A stretch of DNA of 61,452 nt. Origin: Nostoc sp. FACHB-152. GTDB taxonomy: Bacteria; Cyanobacteriota; Cyanobacteriia; Cyanobacteriales; Nostocaceae. The stretch lies in assembly GCF_014697475.1 (NCBI RefSeq), contig NZ_JACJRV010000043.1, positions 1 to 61,452 of the forward strand. The letters are read 5' to 3'. The notes under the pieces were generated by a model. The model saw nothing but the letters and a program-made list of their open reading frames with translations. It searched no databases and had not been told where the DNA came from. Both the position numbers and the translations under genes were made by a program. The first letter of the stretch is position 1. The number at the start of each line of letters is the position of its first letter. This document shows positions 42,590-51,591 of the stretch, piece by piece.

Positions 42590-42778
42590 GTTAACTTGAG
42601 CTATTAAGATACTAAAATACGAGGACAATGGTTTTTTAGATTTTTTAACTACTGATTGTTCAACTAATCTCAATTCATAGTTTTTTTGAGTTTCTCTCTG
42701 CCAGAGTTGCGATTCAGTAGGTAAATTGGGATATAGAAAGAGAAGAGTTTTCTGTACAAACCTCACCCACACATCCCA
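42590..42778. pseudogene. decayed duplicates of the higA and LRR gene ends
   Basis: Bases 42590-42690 resemble 39895-40010. On the minus strand they encode KNYELRLVEQSVVKK, a degraded version of the HigA C-terminus KNYELRLAEQTVGKE. Bases 42710-42768 resemble the LRR gene 3' end at 42532-42590 (shared GGTAAATTGGGATATAGA and TCTGTACAAACCT). The region is a composite of two partial duplications, with no functional ORF. Confidence 0.7.
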
Positions 42779-43267
42779 ATGAGAGAAAATTATCAAGATT
42801 TCTTGATTCGTAACTGGGAAAAAGGCGATCGCACCAGAGCGGCCGCCGTTATTAGTTATGTATTATCAGAATACGGATTGGGTTGGGAACCCAAAGGTGC
42901 TGACCGAGATGTACTGCAAGTTGAAGAGTGCTACTTAGAAACAGGAGGGGAGTTTTGGGTAATTGAACACCAAAGCCAAATAGTCGGAACTGGGGCATAC
43001 TATCCAATACAGCGTGGTGAAAAAGCTGTCGAAATCCGCAAAATGTACCTTCTCCCTAGTGTTAGAGGTTTAGGTTTAGGGAAATATTTGTTACAACAGC
43101 TAGAAGCAGCGATCGCAAATCGGGGTTTTCAGCAAATCTGGATTGAAACAGCCAGCATTTTAGTAGAAGCCGTCAAGCTATACGAAAGCAACGGCTATCA
43201 ACCAGCTACAGGTGTGGAAACAGCCAGGTGCGATCGCGTTTACGTGAAATACCTCAACCAATCCTAA
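42779..43267 (+). CDS. GNAT-family N-acetyltransferase
   Basis: A 162-residue acetyltransferase. The acetyl-CoA-binding motif A is VRGLGLGKYLLQQLE (about 96-110), preceded by strand 4 IRKMYLLP. The motif B region WIETAS is followed by AVKLYESNGYQPA, the usual Tyr-containing C-terminal helix. A protein or small-amine substrate is possible. comF starts at the base after its stop codon, so the two are probably co-transcribed. Confidence 0.88.
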   Translation: MRENYQDFLIRNWEKGDRTRAAAVISYVLSEYGLGWEPKGADRDVLQVEECYLETGGEFWVIEHQSQIVGTGAYYPIQRGEKAVEIRKMYLLPSVRGLGLGKYLLQQLEAAIANRGFQQIWIETASILVEAVKLYESNGYQPATGVETARCDRVYVKYLNQS

Positions 43268-43957
43268 ATGCCTTCTTGGACTCCTAATTTTCAAGGTTTT
43301 CTCAACCTGTTTTTACAATCTCATTGCCCTTTGTGTCAGCGTAGTACATCTACTGCTTTGTGTGAATACTGTACCAGACAACTAAAAAATTGCGGTCAAA
43401 AAAACCCCTGTGCATCCTGGCGAGGTGAAATACCTGTATTTGGTTGGAGTGTGTATAGCGGTACAATCAAACGGGCGATCGCTGTGATGAAATACGAAAA
43501 TCAGCCACAAATTGGTCAAATTTTAGGGGAATGGCTAGGAGAATCATGGTTAATCAACTCGCCGCATCGTCATACTCAACCGATTGTCATACCCATTCCT
43601 CTCCACCCGCAAAAACAAAAGCAACGTGGCTACAATCAAGCAGCATTAATCGCCCAAGGCTTCTGCCAAACAACAGGGTTAAAATTACAACCAAACGGTT
43701 TGTCAAGGGTACGCGAAACGAAAGCACAGTTTGGTTTATCGATGACCGAAAGACAAAAAAACTTAGCTGAAGCTTTTACAGTTGGGCAAAAATTCCGCAG
43801 TCATCATCCAGATGTTCCGGTGTTATTAATAGATGACATCTACACTACTGGTGCTACTACCAAGTCTGCTGTGCAAACATTTCGCCAATCTGGAATTGCA
43901 GTCTTAGGGTTAGCAGCAGTGGCGATCGCTATTAAAGACCAGCAGACTAATTCATAG
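43268..43957 (+). CDS. comF: ComF-family phosphoribosyltransferase
   Basis: A 229-residue ComF protein. An N-terminal four-Cys site (CPLCQR and CEYC, residues 19-38) suits zinc. The C-terminal phosphoribosyltransferase domain has the PRPP loop VLLIDDIYTTGATTKSA (about 183-199) and QRGYNQAALIAQG. ComF is needed for DNA uptake in naturally transformable bacteria, although cyanobacterial copies may have other roles. It immediately follows the GNAT gene. Confidence 0.88.
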   Translation: MPSWTPNFQGFLNLFLQSHCPLCQRSTSTALCEYCTRQLKNCGQKNPCASWRGEIPVFGWSVYSGTIKRAIAVMKYENQPQIGQILGEWLGESWLINSPHRHTQPIVIPIPLHPQKQKQRGYNQAALIAQGFCQTTGLKLQPNGLSRVRETKAQFGLSMTERQKNLAEAFTVGQKFRSHHPDVPVLLIDDIYTTGATTKSAVQTFRQSGIAVLGLAAVAIAIKDQQTNS

Positions 43958-44027
43958 GCGAGCCATGCTTGACGAATCTATAATAAAGCCAATACTACCC
44001 TGTGTTGTGGGAAAACTGTCTGAGATT

Positions 44028-44483
44028 ATGAGTAAAGCTTTTGCGGCGGGTTTTAAACAGATCATCCTTGTTCCTGCTTCTTTTTTGGCAATTGCTACAA
44101 GTACAACAGCAGCATTGGCTCAAAATAAGTTGTATAGTCCAATTCCTTTAAGTAGTCTGACTGAATTGTCCGATACGCTATCAGAAAAAGATATTCCCAC
44201 AGGACAGGGTGGATTTGCCCGTGACTACGTAGTTAAATTGACTAAGGGTGATAATCTAGCGGTTGATTTATCGTCAGAAAACTTTGACAGCATCATTACC
44301 TTATTAGGGCCTGATGGCTCGACATTAGCAGAAAATGATGATGGCCCCGATGGTACTAGCAATTCCTTACTATTCACCCGCATCAACGAAACCGGGACTT
44401 ATGTGATTCGCGTTCGGTCTTTTGGCGAAACTGGAGTTGGTAACTTTAAACTAAAGGTGACAAAGTTACAACCAATTAAGTAG
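44028..44483 (+). CDS. exported protein with PPC-like domain
   Basis: A 151-residue protein. A signal peptide (residues 1-32, ending TTAALAQ) is followed by one pre-peptidase C-terminal (PPC) type beta-sandwich. DYVVKLTKGDNLAVDL, DSIITLLGPDGSTLAENDD and ETGTYVIRVRSF are the typical strands, with an acidic Ca-like turn. I prefer ATG 44028 because the signal peptide starts there; ATG 43965 would put 21 more residues before it. It acts outside the cytoplasm and has no catalytic domain. Confidence 0.78.
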   Translation: MSKAFAAGFKQIILVPASFLAIATSTTAALAQNKLYSPIPLSSLTELSDTLSEKDIPTGQGGFARDYVVKLTKGDNLAVDLSSENFDSIITLLGPDGSTLAENDDGPDGTSNSLLFTRINETGTYVIRVRSFGETGVGNFKLKVTKLQPIK

Positions 44484-44522
44484 AGTCAATAGTCATTTGT
44501 CTTCCTTATATCTTCCCAACAC

Positions 44523-45302
44523 CTAAAAGCTAGTCAACACACAGAGAAGCAAAGCTTCCGTCCACTCGACGACTGCACCGTATGTATCTCCTGTGTGTCC
44601 ACCTAGTTTGTGATTAAACCAGGCACCTGTGAGAAAAGCGATCGCACTTCCTGCAAGTATCATGAAGAGTGCGAAAAATAGCTGCTGGCTATTCAATAGC
44701 CAAGGTAAGCCACTCAAGCTAATCAACAACAGCAATGATGGGATGACATCTTTGTAAGAACGAATAGCTTGTTTATGAAATGCACCTTTACCTGTAAGTT
44801 TGAGGTAAGGATATCGAAGTATTGCTAATTGCTGTCCCCAACGTCCCCAACCGCAAGCAGCCATTAATACCAACCAACGGTGAGATTCAATATCTGTTAA
44901 GGCTGCTGTTTTTAACAATAATATGGCGATCGCGGCCATTGCTCCAAATGCACCTGTGGCACTATCTGCCATGACCTCCAATCTTTTTTCGGGATTTCCT
45001 ACTGCTAAACCGTCAGCAGTATCCATTGCACCATCTAAATGTAACCCTCCTGTGATCGCAATCCAGGCGCACACTAATAAAGCACTACGAGTTAATACTG
45101 ATACATTTAAATAATTTAAGCCTGCATCACATAACCCTAAAATACACCCAATTAGTAACCCAACTACTGGGGCTAGATGTGCCACTCCTCTGAAATCTAA
45201 ACCATTTATATAAGGTACAGGAATAACCGTATAAAATATTATACTAGCTACGCAATTATACAGAGATAATTTCCAACTCTGTAAAAAATTCGTCATAATC
45301 AA
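44523..45302 (-). CDS. cobS: adenosylcobinamide-GDP ribazoletransferase CobS
   Basis: A 259-residue membrane enzyme that joins adenosylcobinamide-GDP to alpha-ribazole, the last step of cobalamin synthesis. [15 protein letters not shown] (about 85-99), with the metal-binding acidic residues, and [17 protein letters not shown] (about 234-250) are the family signatures. About six helices lie between and after them. The start could also be the second Met, two codons in. No cobalamin riboswitch was recognised upstream. Confidence 0.93.
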   Translation of the reverse strand: MIMTNFLQSWKLSLYNCVASIIFYTVIPVPYINGLDFRGVAHLAPVVGLLIGCILGLCDAGLNYLNVSVLTRSALLVCAWIAITGGLHLDGAMDTADGLAVGNPEKRLEVMADSATGAFGAMAAIAILLLKTAALTDIESHRWLVLMAACGWGRWGQQLAILRYPYLKLTGKGAFHKQAIRSYKDVIPSLLLLISLSGLPWLLNSQQLFFALFMILAGSAIAFLTGAWFNHKLGGHTGDTYGAVVEWTEALLLCVLTSF

Positions 45303-45645
45303 GTAGATATTTAGGGGATAACCCAGACAATTATTGCTAAAGCGTAACTCTGAAAGTTTAAAACTTTGGCTAAGATAGATTTTAATTTAGAGACTCTTCG
45401 CTCAAATTTTGTTATGCTGGTTTCGTCTAAATAAATTTTTAGGGCGTGATCCTAACATAAAATAATCAATTTATCAAGGTAAGATTAAGATAGAAATGCT
45501 TTGTATTCATTAGCTACTAAAATTAATTTAGAGTATTGAAGCGATCGCGCCCTAAAATTGATATTTTTTAAATGTAGGGGACTAAAAAGCTATTCAAATG
45601 GGTTTTTAGCTACGTTCTCACCTATGTTCTCTCGCTAATATTCCT
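45303..45645. other. divergent intergenic region, no gene seen
   Basis: 343 bp of AT-rich sequence with one HIP1 octamer (about 45542). It must contain promoters for cobS and for the gene at 45646. No hairpin or riboswitch was recognised. Confidence 0.5.
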
Positions 45646-46098
45646 ATGAGTCATCATCTACCCGACACCAGGATACCTGCGCCGTGCATTGTTAACACGG
45701 GCGTGATTGTAAATAAGCTCGACATGAAGCGATTACTGGCTGATTTAGGTCGAGTCCACTACATCTACACCCACGAAGACAAGGTAGTGAGCGAGGGTGA
45801 AGGGGATGTGATGGAAGTATTCGCCAATCCCCAACGTTCTACACTAGTGGCGAACAGTGCGCTTTACTTGAATGTTTATAGTTTTGATTACATAGAACTA
45901 AAACAGTTATCGCCACAAGAAAGCTGTTTTGATTTAATCCAAGAAGGAATGTGTTTACGCCTCATTCCCCGCACTACGCCGTTACAAGAGCGTAGAGACA
46001 AGACTTACAATGTCAGTGCGATTGAAGCGATGATGGAGCAAGTTCTCTCAGCGAAATGGGATGCAGAAATTGATGATGACTGCTCTGATTGTTTTTAG
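45646..46098 (+). CDS. conserved cyanobacterial hypothetical protein
   Basis: A 150-residue soluble protein with intact coding character. I do not recognise it. It has a Leu-rich helix followed by RVHYIYTHEDKVVSEGEG, a compact beta region, and an acidic C-terminus ending DDDCSDCF, with paired Cys that might bind metal or form a disulfide. It is not in an operon. Confidence 0.65.
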   Translation: MSHHLPDTRIPAPCIVNTGVIVNKLDMKRLLADLGRVHYIYTHEDKVVSEGEGDVMEVFANPQRSTLVANSALYLNVYSFDYIELKQLSPQESCFDLIQEGMCLRLIPRTTPLQERRDKTYNVSAIEAMMEQVLSAKWDAEIDDDCSDCF

Positions 46099-46560
46099 AA
46101 TTGTCATTGGTCATTTGTAAAATTAAGTCCTAGCTAGGGTGTTCCAAAAAATAAAATGTCCAGCAGTCGCAATCCTCAAGCTTACTTGACAACTCTTGAG
46201 AAACTACTTGTCTAGCAAACTTTGCGGTTATAGTTTTTTTCGATTTGTTAATTGTCGAGATTATAGAATCAATATATGGGTAGATACAATTTAGTATTTC
46301 TATAGCAGAGAATGAAGAAAGTTCTTATTTGTTTTTGTGTAGGCATATTTTAATTAGTCTTCATCCTTGGAATTATTCATCAACTCATGTAGGCTGCATA
46401 TGTTGTCACAGTTTACCGTTAGCAGCGTAGGTTTTGTGGTACTGTTTTCTAGCAAATACCTCAAATCATCCTCAGCATTCTTTTTGGCGATAATTATCGC
46501 TGCATATAGAAGTAAGAAAATTAAGGCATTTAAACCAGCCTAAAGTAAGGATTTTCTCTA
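46099..46560. other. intergenic stretch with a doubtful 47-codon ORF
   Basis: A plus-strand frame from ATG 46400 to TAA 46543 encodes 47 residues with a hydrophobic middle (FFLAIIIAAY) and a Lys-rich end, resembling a small membrane peptide. It lacks a good ribosome-binding site. The rest holds no gene. Confidence 0.25.
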
Positions 46561-47001
46561 ATGTTTAAATTCACCAAGTACATATTTATTCTTTCGCTAG
46601 TCGTAACACCAATCCTTTTCAAACAAAATATCGCGTTAGCAGGAGGTGGTTTTACAGCGTCGTGTCTAAATATTACTGTTTCCCTGGTCATCGGCAATTT
46701 GCAAGGTGAGAGGCATGGTGGACTTATTTTGCAAGCTTACTGCTATAGCAGCACAGGACAACTAAAAATAAGTGCCATAGATTTAGGTAAAAGTATAATA
46801 AACAACGATGGTGCTTTAGTATGGTATAACGGTGGTAATTTTGCATCATCTGTTACAAATTGTGCTGTAAATGTTTCAAATGTTACAATATTATCTTGCG
46901 GGGCTGTAAAAAGAGATGGTTCTATTGTAAAAGCCTCTATAAATTTGGACGAGGAAATAGCAAATTTGGATGGCAATTTAACAGCACTTGTCGGTTTCTA
47001 A
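46561..47001 (+). CDS. secreted cyanovirin-N homology (CVNH) protein
   Basis: A 146-residue protein. The signal peptide (KYIFILSLVVTPILF, ending near NIALA) is followed by one CVNH domain made of two sequence repeats. The first contains FTASCLNI, then LILQAYC and AIDLGKSIINNDGALVW. The second contains FASSVTNCAV, then ILSCGAV and SINLDEEIANLDGNL. The paired Cys of each repeat are present. CVNH proteins bind high-mannose sugars. Export suggests a cell-surface or extracellular lectin. Confidence 0.85.
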   Translation: MFKFTKYIFILSLVVTPILFKQNIALAGGGFTASCLNITVSLVIGNLQGERHGGLILQAYCYSSTGQLKISAIDLGKSIINNDGALVWYNGGNFASSVTNCAVNVSNVTILSCGAVKRDGSIVKASINLDEEIANLDGNLTALVGF

Positions 47002-47263
47002 CAAACCTATATGACGCGCTATAGGGAACAACTTCACCATTAGACATCTCTTGTGCTGAACACGAAAATTCTGCACACTTTACAGCTTTAAGTTGCTTTA
47101 ATGGCCAATCGCAAATACTGTCTTGGTTATTTTTTATTTTTTGGAATTTTAGTATCATTGCGTCTGGTAATAATGGTGTAATTTTTTCCAGAGCAATTAA
47201 AGCTGGAGCGGCACTTAGCAAAACTTCAGTAATGAAATCAATAAAATCTATCCTCTGTGCCAT
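46937..47263 (-). CDS. doubtful hypothetical ORF
   Basis: 108 codons with an ATG, overlapping the 3' end of the convergent CVNH gene by 65 bp. The first 80 residues look protein-like (IDFIDFITEVLLSAAPALIA). The last 25 are antisense to the CVNH gene and look random. No family recognised; it may be a decayed gene or chance. Confidence 0.3.
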   Translation of the reverse strand: MAQRIDFIDFITEVLLSAAPALIALEKITPLLPDAMILKFQKIKNNQDSICDWPLKQLKAVKCAEFSCSAQEMSNGEVVPYSASYRFVRNRQVLLNCHPNLLFPRPNL

Positions 47264-47610
47264 AAATTATCTTTGATAACTTCCCTTGAGTTTTTGCTCT
47301 GTCTTTATATATAAGCTTTTCAGGTCATCAGTTAGTTGGATGAGAGATTCTGGGAACATGAAATATATGGCAAGCTAATTGTTTGTCTCAGTATCTCAGC
47401 TTTTGGATCATTTATTTCTTGTATTACTCCTAGAGAAATAAAATTGTCATTGGTCATTTTTCATTTGTAAAATTCAACCCCAGCAAATAGAATTTGCTGT
47501 TTATCTTGCAGATAAGCCAAGTTCGCCTGTATGGACTAAAAAATCTGGTAAATTGCAATATCAAGGACAAATGATATCGTGTTCGCTTGATTACTTACTC
47601 AACTCGAAAA

Positions 47611-47673
47611 ACCCCACCCCGCCACAGCTACGCTTTGTCTCCCCTCCCCGTTTACGGGGAGGGGGTGGGGTGG
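47611..47673. repeat. nested inverted repeat (C/G-rich)
   Basis: CCCCTCCCCG (47641-47650) pairs perfectly with CGGGGAGGGG (47655-47664). An outer CCCCACCCC / GGGGTGGGG pair surrounds it. It resembles the pyrimidine/purine hairpin inside MITE-B. The rest of 47264-47762 holds no gene. Confidence 0.6.
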
Positions 47674-47744
47674 AATGATTCTGGGAAATATAACTAATTA
47701 ACCAGACATGATATGAAAAATAACAAATGACCATCAATTATTAA

Positions 47745-48905
<1,161 letters not shown>

Positions 48906-48998
48906 CTATTGCCTATTGCCTAATTGCCAATGCCCAAACCATGTTAAGATACATCTCAATTATGAAAGCTGTGTTGGATAGAGTGGATTAAAACGAAC

Positions 48999-49136
48999 AT
49001 GGAAGCAGCATTATTATTAGCTAAATTGCCCGAAGCTTACCAGATTTTCGATCCTCTGGTAGACGTTCTCCCCGTAATTCCTGTTTTCTTCCTGTTACTT
49101 GCTTTTGTGTGGCAAGCAGCTGTCGGATTTAGGTAA
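48999..49136 (+). CDS. psbK: photosystem II protein PsbK precursor
   Basis: 45 codons. After an 8-residue leader (MEAALLLA), the mature part begins [17 protein letters not shown], followed by one membrane helix ending [10 protein letters not shown], the standard PsbK sequence. It is a single-helix subunit of the photosystem II core next to CP43. A strong terminator follows at 49157. It lies 93 bp after tgt on the same strand. Confidence 0.97.
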
Positions 49137-49156
49137 GTTAACTAGTTTTCAATTGC

Positions 49157-49190
49157 TAGGACAGGTGTTTTACCTGTCCTATTTTTTTTT
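49157..49190 (+). terminator. Rho-independent terminator after psbK
   Basis: A perfect 10-bp stem (49157-49166 with 49172-49181, 5-nt loop) is followed by nine T. Confidence 0.92.
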
Positions 49191-49333
49191 GCAATAACTT
49201 ATTACTAATACTTGATGTTTCTTAATTATTTGTAACAAATAACTAGAAGTTAAGTAATATAGTTTATACAGCCTAATTAAAACTTAGCCTTGCCAACCGA
49301 GTGTTGTACAGTCAACAAGGATATTAACTAGCT

Positions 49334-49630
49334 ATGGGTAACATCAAGTTTGTCAAAGAAGACAAGGAAGTAATAGCAGCAAATGGTGCTAACTTGCGGC
49401 TGAAAGCTGTAGAAAACGGCATAGATATATACAAATTAATTGGCAAAATGACCAATTGCGGCGGTTATGGTCAGTGTGGTACTTGTGTTGTAGAGATAGT
49501 TGAAGGCTTAGAAAATCTTTCACCCCGTACAGACTTTGAAAACCGCAAATTAAAGAAAAAGCCAGATAATTACCGCCTAGCTTGCCAAACCTTAGTACAT
49601 GGCCCTGTCAGCGTAGTTACTAAACCTTAA
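49334..49630 (+). CDS. 2Fe-2S ferredoxin, C-x5-C-x2-C type
   Basis: A 98-residue ferredoxin. The ligands [10 protein letters not shown] (C-x5-C-x2-C) and the distant Cys in RLACQ follow the adrenodoxin-like spacing rather than the C-x4-C-x2-C of plant-type photosynthetic ferredoxin. It is conserved next to psbM in related cyanobacteria as far as I recall. It is probably a soluble electron carrier; the partner is unknown. Confidence 0.88.
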   Translation: MGNIKFVKEDKEVIAANGANLRLKAVENGIDIYKLIGKMTNCGGYGQCGTCVVEIVEGLENLSPRTDFENRKLKKKPDNYRLACQTLVHGPVSVVTKP

Positions 49631-49726
49631 CTAGTGACATAAGAAGTAAAAAAATAAGGCTAACACGGGCATCGATGATGCTATTCTAAAATTGTTGACT
49701 GGAAATTATAGAGAGGCTTTTTTGCC

Positions 49727-49843
49727 ATGCAAACTAATGACTTAGGGTTCGTGGCGAGCATTCTGTTCGTACTCGTTCCCTCTGTATTTTTAATAATTCT
49801 GTACATTCAAACCGCTAGCCGCGAAGGTAAAAAAGATAGTTAA
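49727..49843 (+). CDS. psbM: photosystem II protein PsbM
   Basis: 38 codons reading [18 protein letters not shown] and continuing through one helix to [11 protein letters not shown], the standard PsbM sequence. It is a single-helix subunit at the photosystem II dimer interface. It starts 96 bp after the ferredoxin stop and is followed by a terminator, so it can be expressed on its own. Confidence 0.97.
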   Translation: MQTNDLGFVASILFVLVPSVFLIILYIQTASREGKKDS

Positions 49844-49864
49844 TAGTTTGTGCATTATATAAAG

Positions 49865-49894
49865 AACCCCTACACCATTGGTGCAGGGGTTTTT
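49865..49894 (+). terminator. Rho-independent terminator after psbM
   Basis: AACCCCTaCACC (49865-49876) pairs with GGTGcAGGGGTT (49880-49891), with one mismatch and a 3-nt loop. A T-run follows. Confidence 0.9.
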
Positions 49895-49946
49895 ATTTAT
49901 CAACCGCTAAATTTAAGCAAATAGAGACTAGAGACTAGAGGCTAGG

Positions 49947-50069
49947 CAATACGGTTCGGATAAGCATTTTGAACTAAGAATTGGTTTGGGGAAAAGATTA
50001 AAGGGTAAGGGTTAAAGGTTTTTTCTTCCCCTTTCCCCTTTACCTTTCCCCTTTAACCGAACCGTATTG
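49947..50069. mobile_element. MITE-A copy with 10-bp target duplication
   Basis: 123 bp with inverted ends CAATACGGTTCGG / CCGAACCGTATTG. It is flanked by the exact repeat AGAGGCTAGG at 49937-49946 and 50070-50079. It has inserted into a short tandem array of CTAGAGA/CTAGAGG heptamers (49921-49946). Related CCTCTAG-type heptamers also lie at about 50155-50180. No ORF. Confidence 0.9.
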
Positions 50070-50193
50070 AGAGGCTAGGGGTTAGAAAAGAAAATTTTTT
50101 ATGTTTGCTGTGGGTTTTTTCCACAAGTCGGTAAGTAGGTTTAGCTAGAAAAATTCCTAGCCTCTAGCCTCTAACCTCTAGCCCCTTTTACCA

Positions 50194-51045
50194 CTATGCA
50201 GTGGTTCGTGCCAACAGTACTGGACAAGTCGCATTCACTCGAACATAATCAGACAAAGAAGCACCAATGAGTCTGTCTAAATCGACAAAACTCTTAGCTA
50301 CGGATGGACGACGATCTGGAGAACCAAGTAATAACAAGTCTACGTTCAATTCTTCTGCCAAGCGACAAATTTCTTCACCAGGTTTACCACTGCTGGTATA
50401 GCAGCGAGTTTGTACACCATATTTTTGGGCTTGGGCGTAGGCTGGTGCAAAAACTGGATCTTTGTCTGGGACGATTTCACTAACTTCTGAGGTTTTGCCG
50501 CGCAAATCTGTATTAACGTGAGTCAAAATTAATTGACTACCTGAAATATCTTTTAGTAAGAATAAAGCTAAATCTAAACAGTGTTTGGCTGCATCAGAGT
50601 TGTCTAGTGCTACCATTACACGCTTAATTCGTTTAACATAAATGTCATCTTTAACCAGCAACATGGGGCGAGAAGACAATTGGAAAACATACTGACTCAC
50701 AGAGTTTGACAAAATTGACTGCAAACGCTTGAGTCCGCGTGAACCCATGATGACTAAGTCAGCATCAATTTCATCGGCTACTTGACAAACGACATCTTTA
50801 GGATCGCCTTGCCGTAAAATCGAAGAAACTTCGCTAGGATTTAAATTCAAAGACTGAATAGCATTAGCGAGGATTTTACCACCTTCTTCCCATTTATCTG
50901 TCATGGCGGCAGCAGTACTTTGGGGAGGGACAACGTGCAGAACTGTAACTTTAGCACGATGAATGGATGGGATTTCTTTCAAGGTTTTGAGCATTTCTTC
51001 TGCATGACCTAAGCCCGAAACCGCTAGCAAAATTTTTTCTATCAT
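50194..51045 (-). CDS. tandem universal stress protein
   Basis: A 283-residue protein of two UspA domains (about 1-132 and 138-283). Domain 1 begins KILLAVSGLG and has the ADLVIMGSRGLKRL segment. Domain 2 begins RVMVALDNSDAAKHC and has VDLLLLGSPDRR. The ATP-binding glycines after the GSRG loop are only partly kept, so nucleotide binding is uncertain. It is cytoplasmic, and tandem Usp proteins are common in cyanobacteria. It is a single gene, convergent with psbM. Confidence 0.9.
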   Translation of the reverse strand: MIEKILLAVSGLGHAEEMLKTLKEIPSIHRAKVTVLHVVPPQSTAAAMTDKWEEGGKILANAIQSLNLNPSEVSSILRQGDPKDVVCQVADEIDADLVIMGSRGLKRLQSILSNSVSQYVFQLSSRPMLLVKDDIYVKRIKRVMVALDNSDAAKHCLDLALFLLKDISGSQLILTHVNTDLRGKTSEVSEIVPDKDPVFAPAYAQAQKYGVQTRCYTSSGKPGEEICRLAEELNVDLLLLGSPDRRPSVAKSFVDLDRLIGASLSDYVRVNATCPVLLARTTA

Positions 51046-51591
51046 TGTCGCTTCTTGTTGTAAATGTTGAGAAGAGTGTTTGCTCTTAGTAATTGGCTCA
51101 GTTGAATTGTCAACGTCTTGCTCAATAACCTAGTGCCTCTACGCAGAAATTCACATTAAAAGTTGATTTTTTGTCAGACTGTAATTATTTCTGCCTAACT
51201 GCACTAGTTAAGTAAATGGGTACAAATCAACTTTCATTTCCTAGTATTTATTACTTAAATATACTAAGTAAATTTCCCTTAATTTGTACCTATCTCTAAA
51301 CTTTGAACTAGGCTTCAATAATTAAGCTTACTCTCAATTTATCTCAGTTAACTTTATAAAATATGATGTTATTTATTATTTTTAATCTATATTAACTTTT
51401 GTTCATTAGAGGCAAGTTAAGTATTGCAAAGATATCTCATAAATTAGCGCAATTATACCACTGTTCTTTTGAGCGATCGCCCACTTAAAAAAAATTTAGC
51501 TTTATCAGATAATAAATTTCCAATTATATCTTTAGTTATGTTTATGGGAACAATAAACTACAACTATTTAACTGACTAAAAATCTGTGCTT
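51046..51591. other. divergent intergenic region, no gene seen
   Basis: About 545 AT-rich bases between the stress protein and the CHAT gene, with one HIP1 octamer near 51473. It holds the promoters of both genes; no repeat or hairpin was recognised. Confidence 0.5.

Noticed and set aside
45303-45645. Cobalamin riboswitch upstream of cobS
   Set aside because: No B12-box-like sequence could be recognised in the divergent region.
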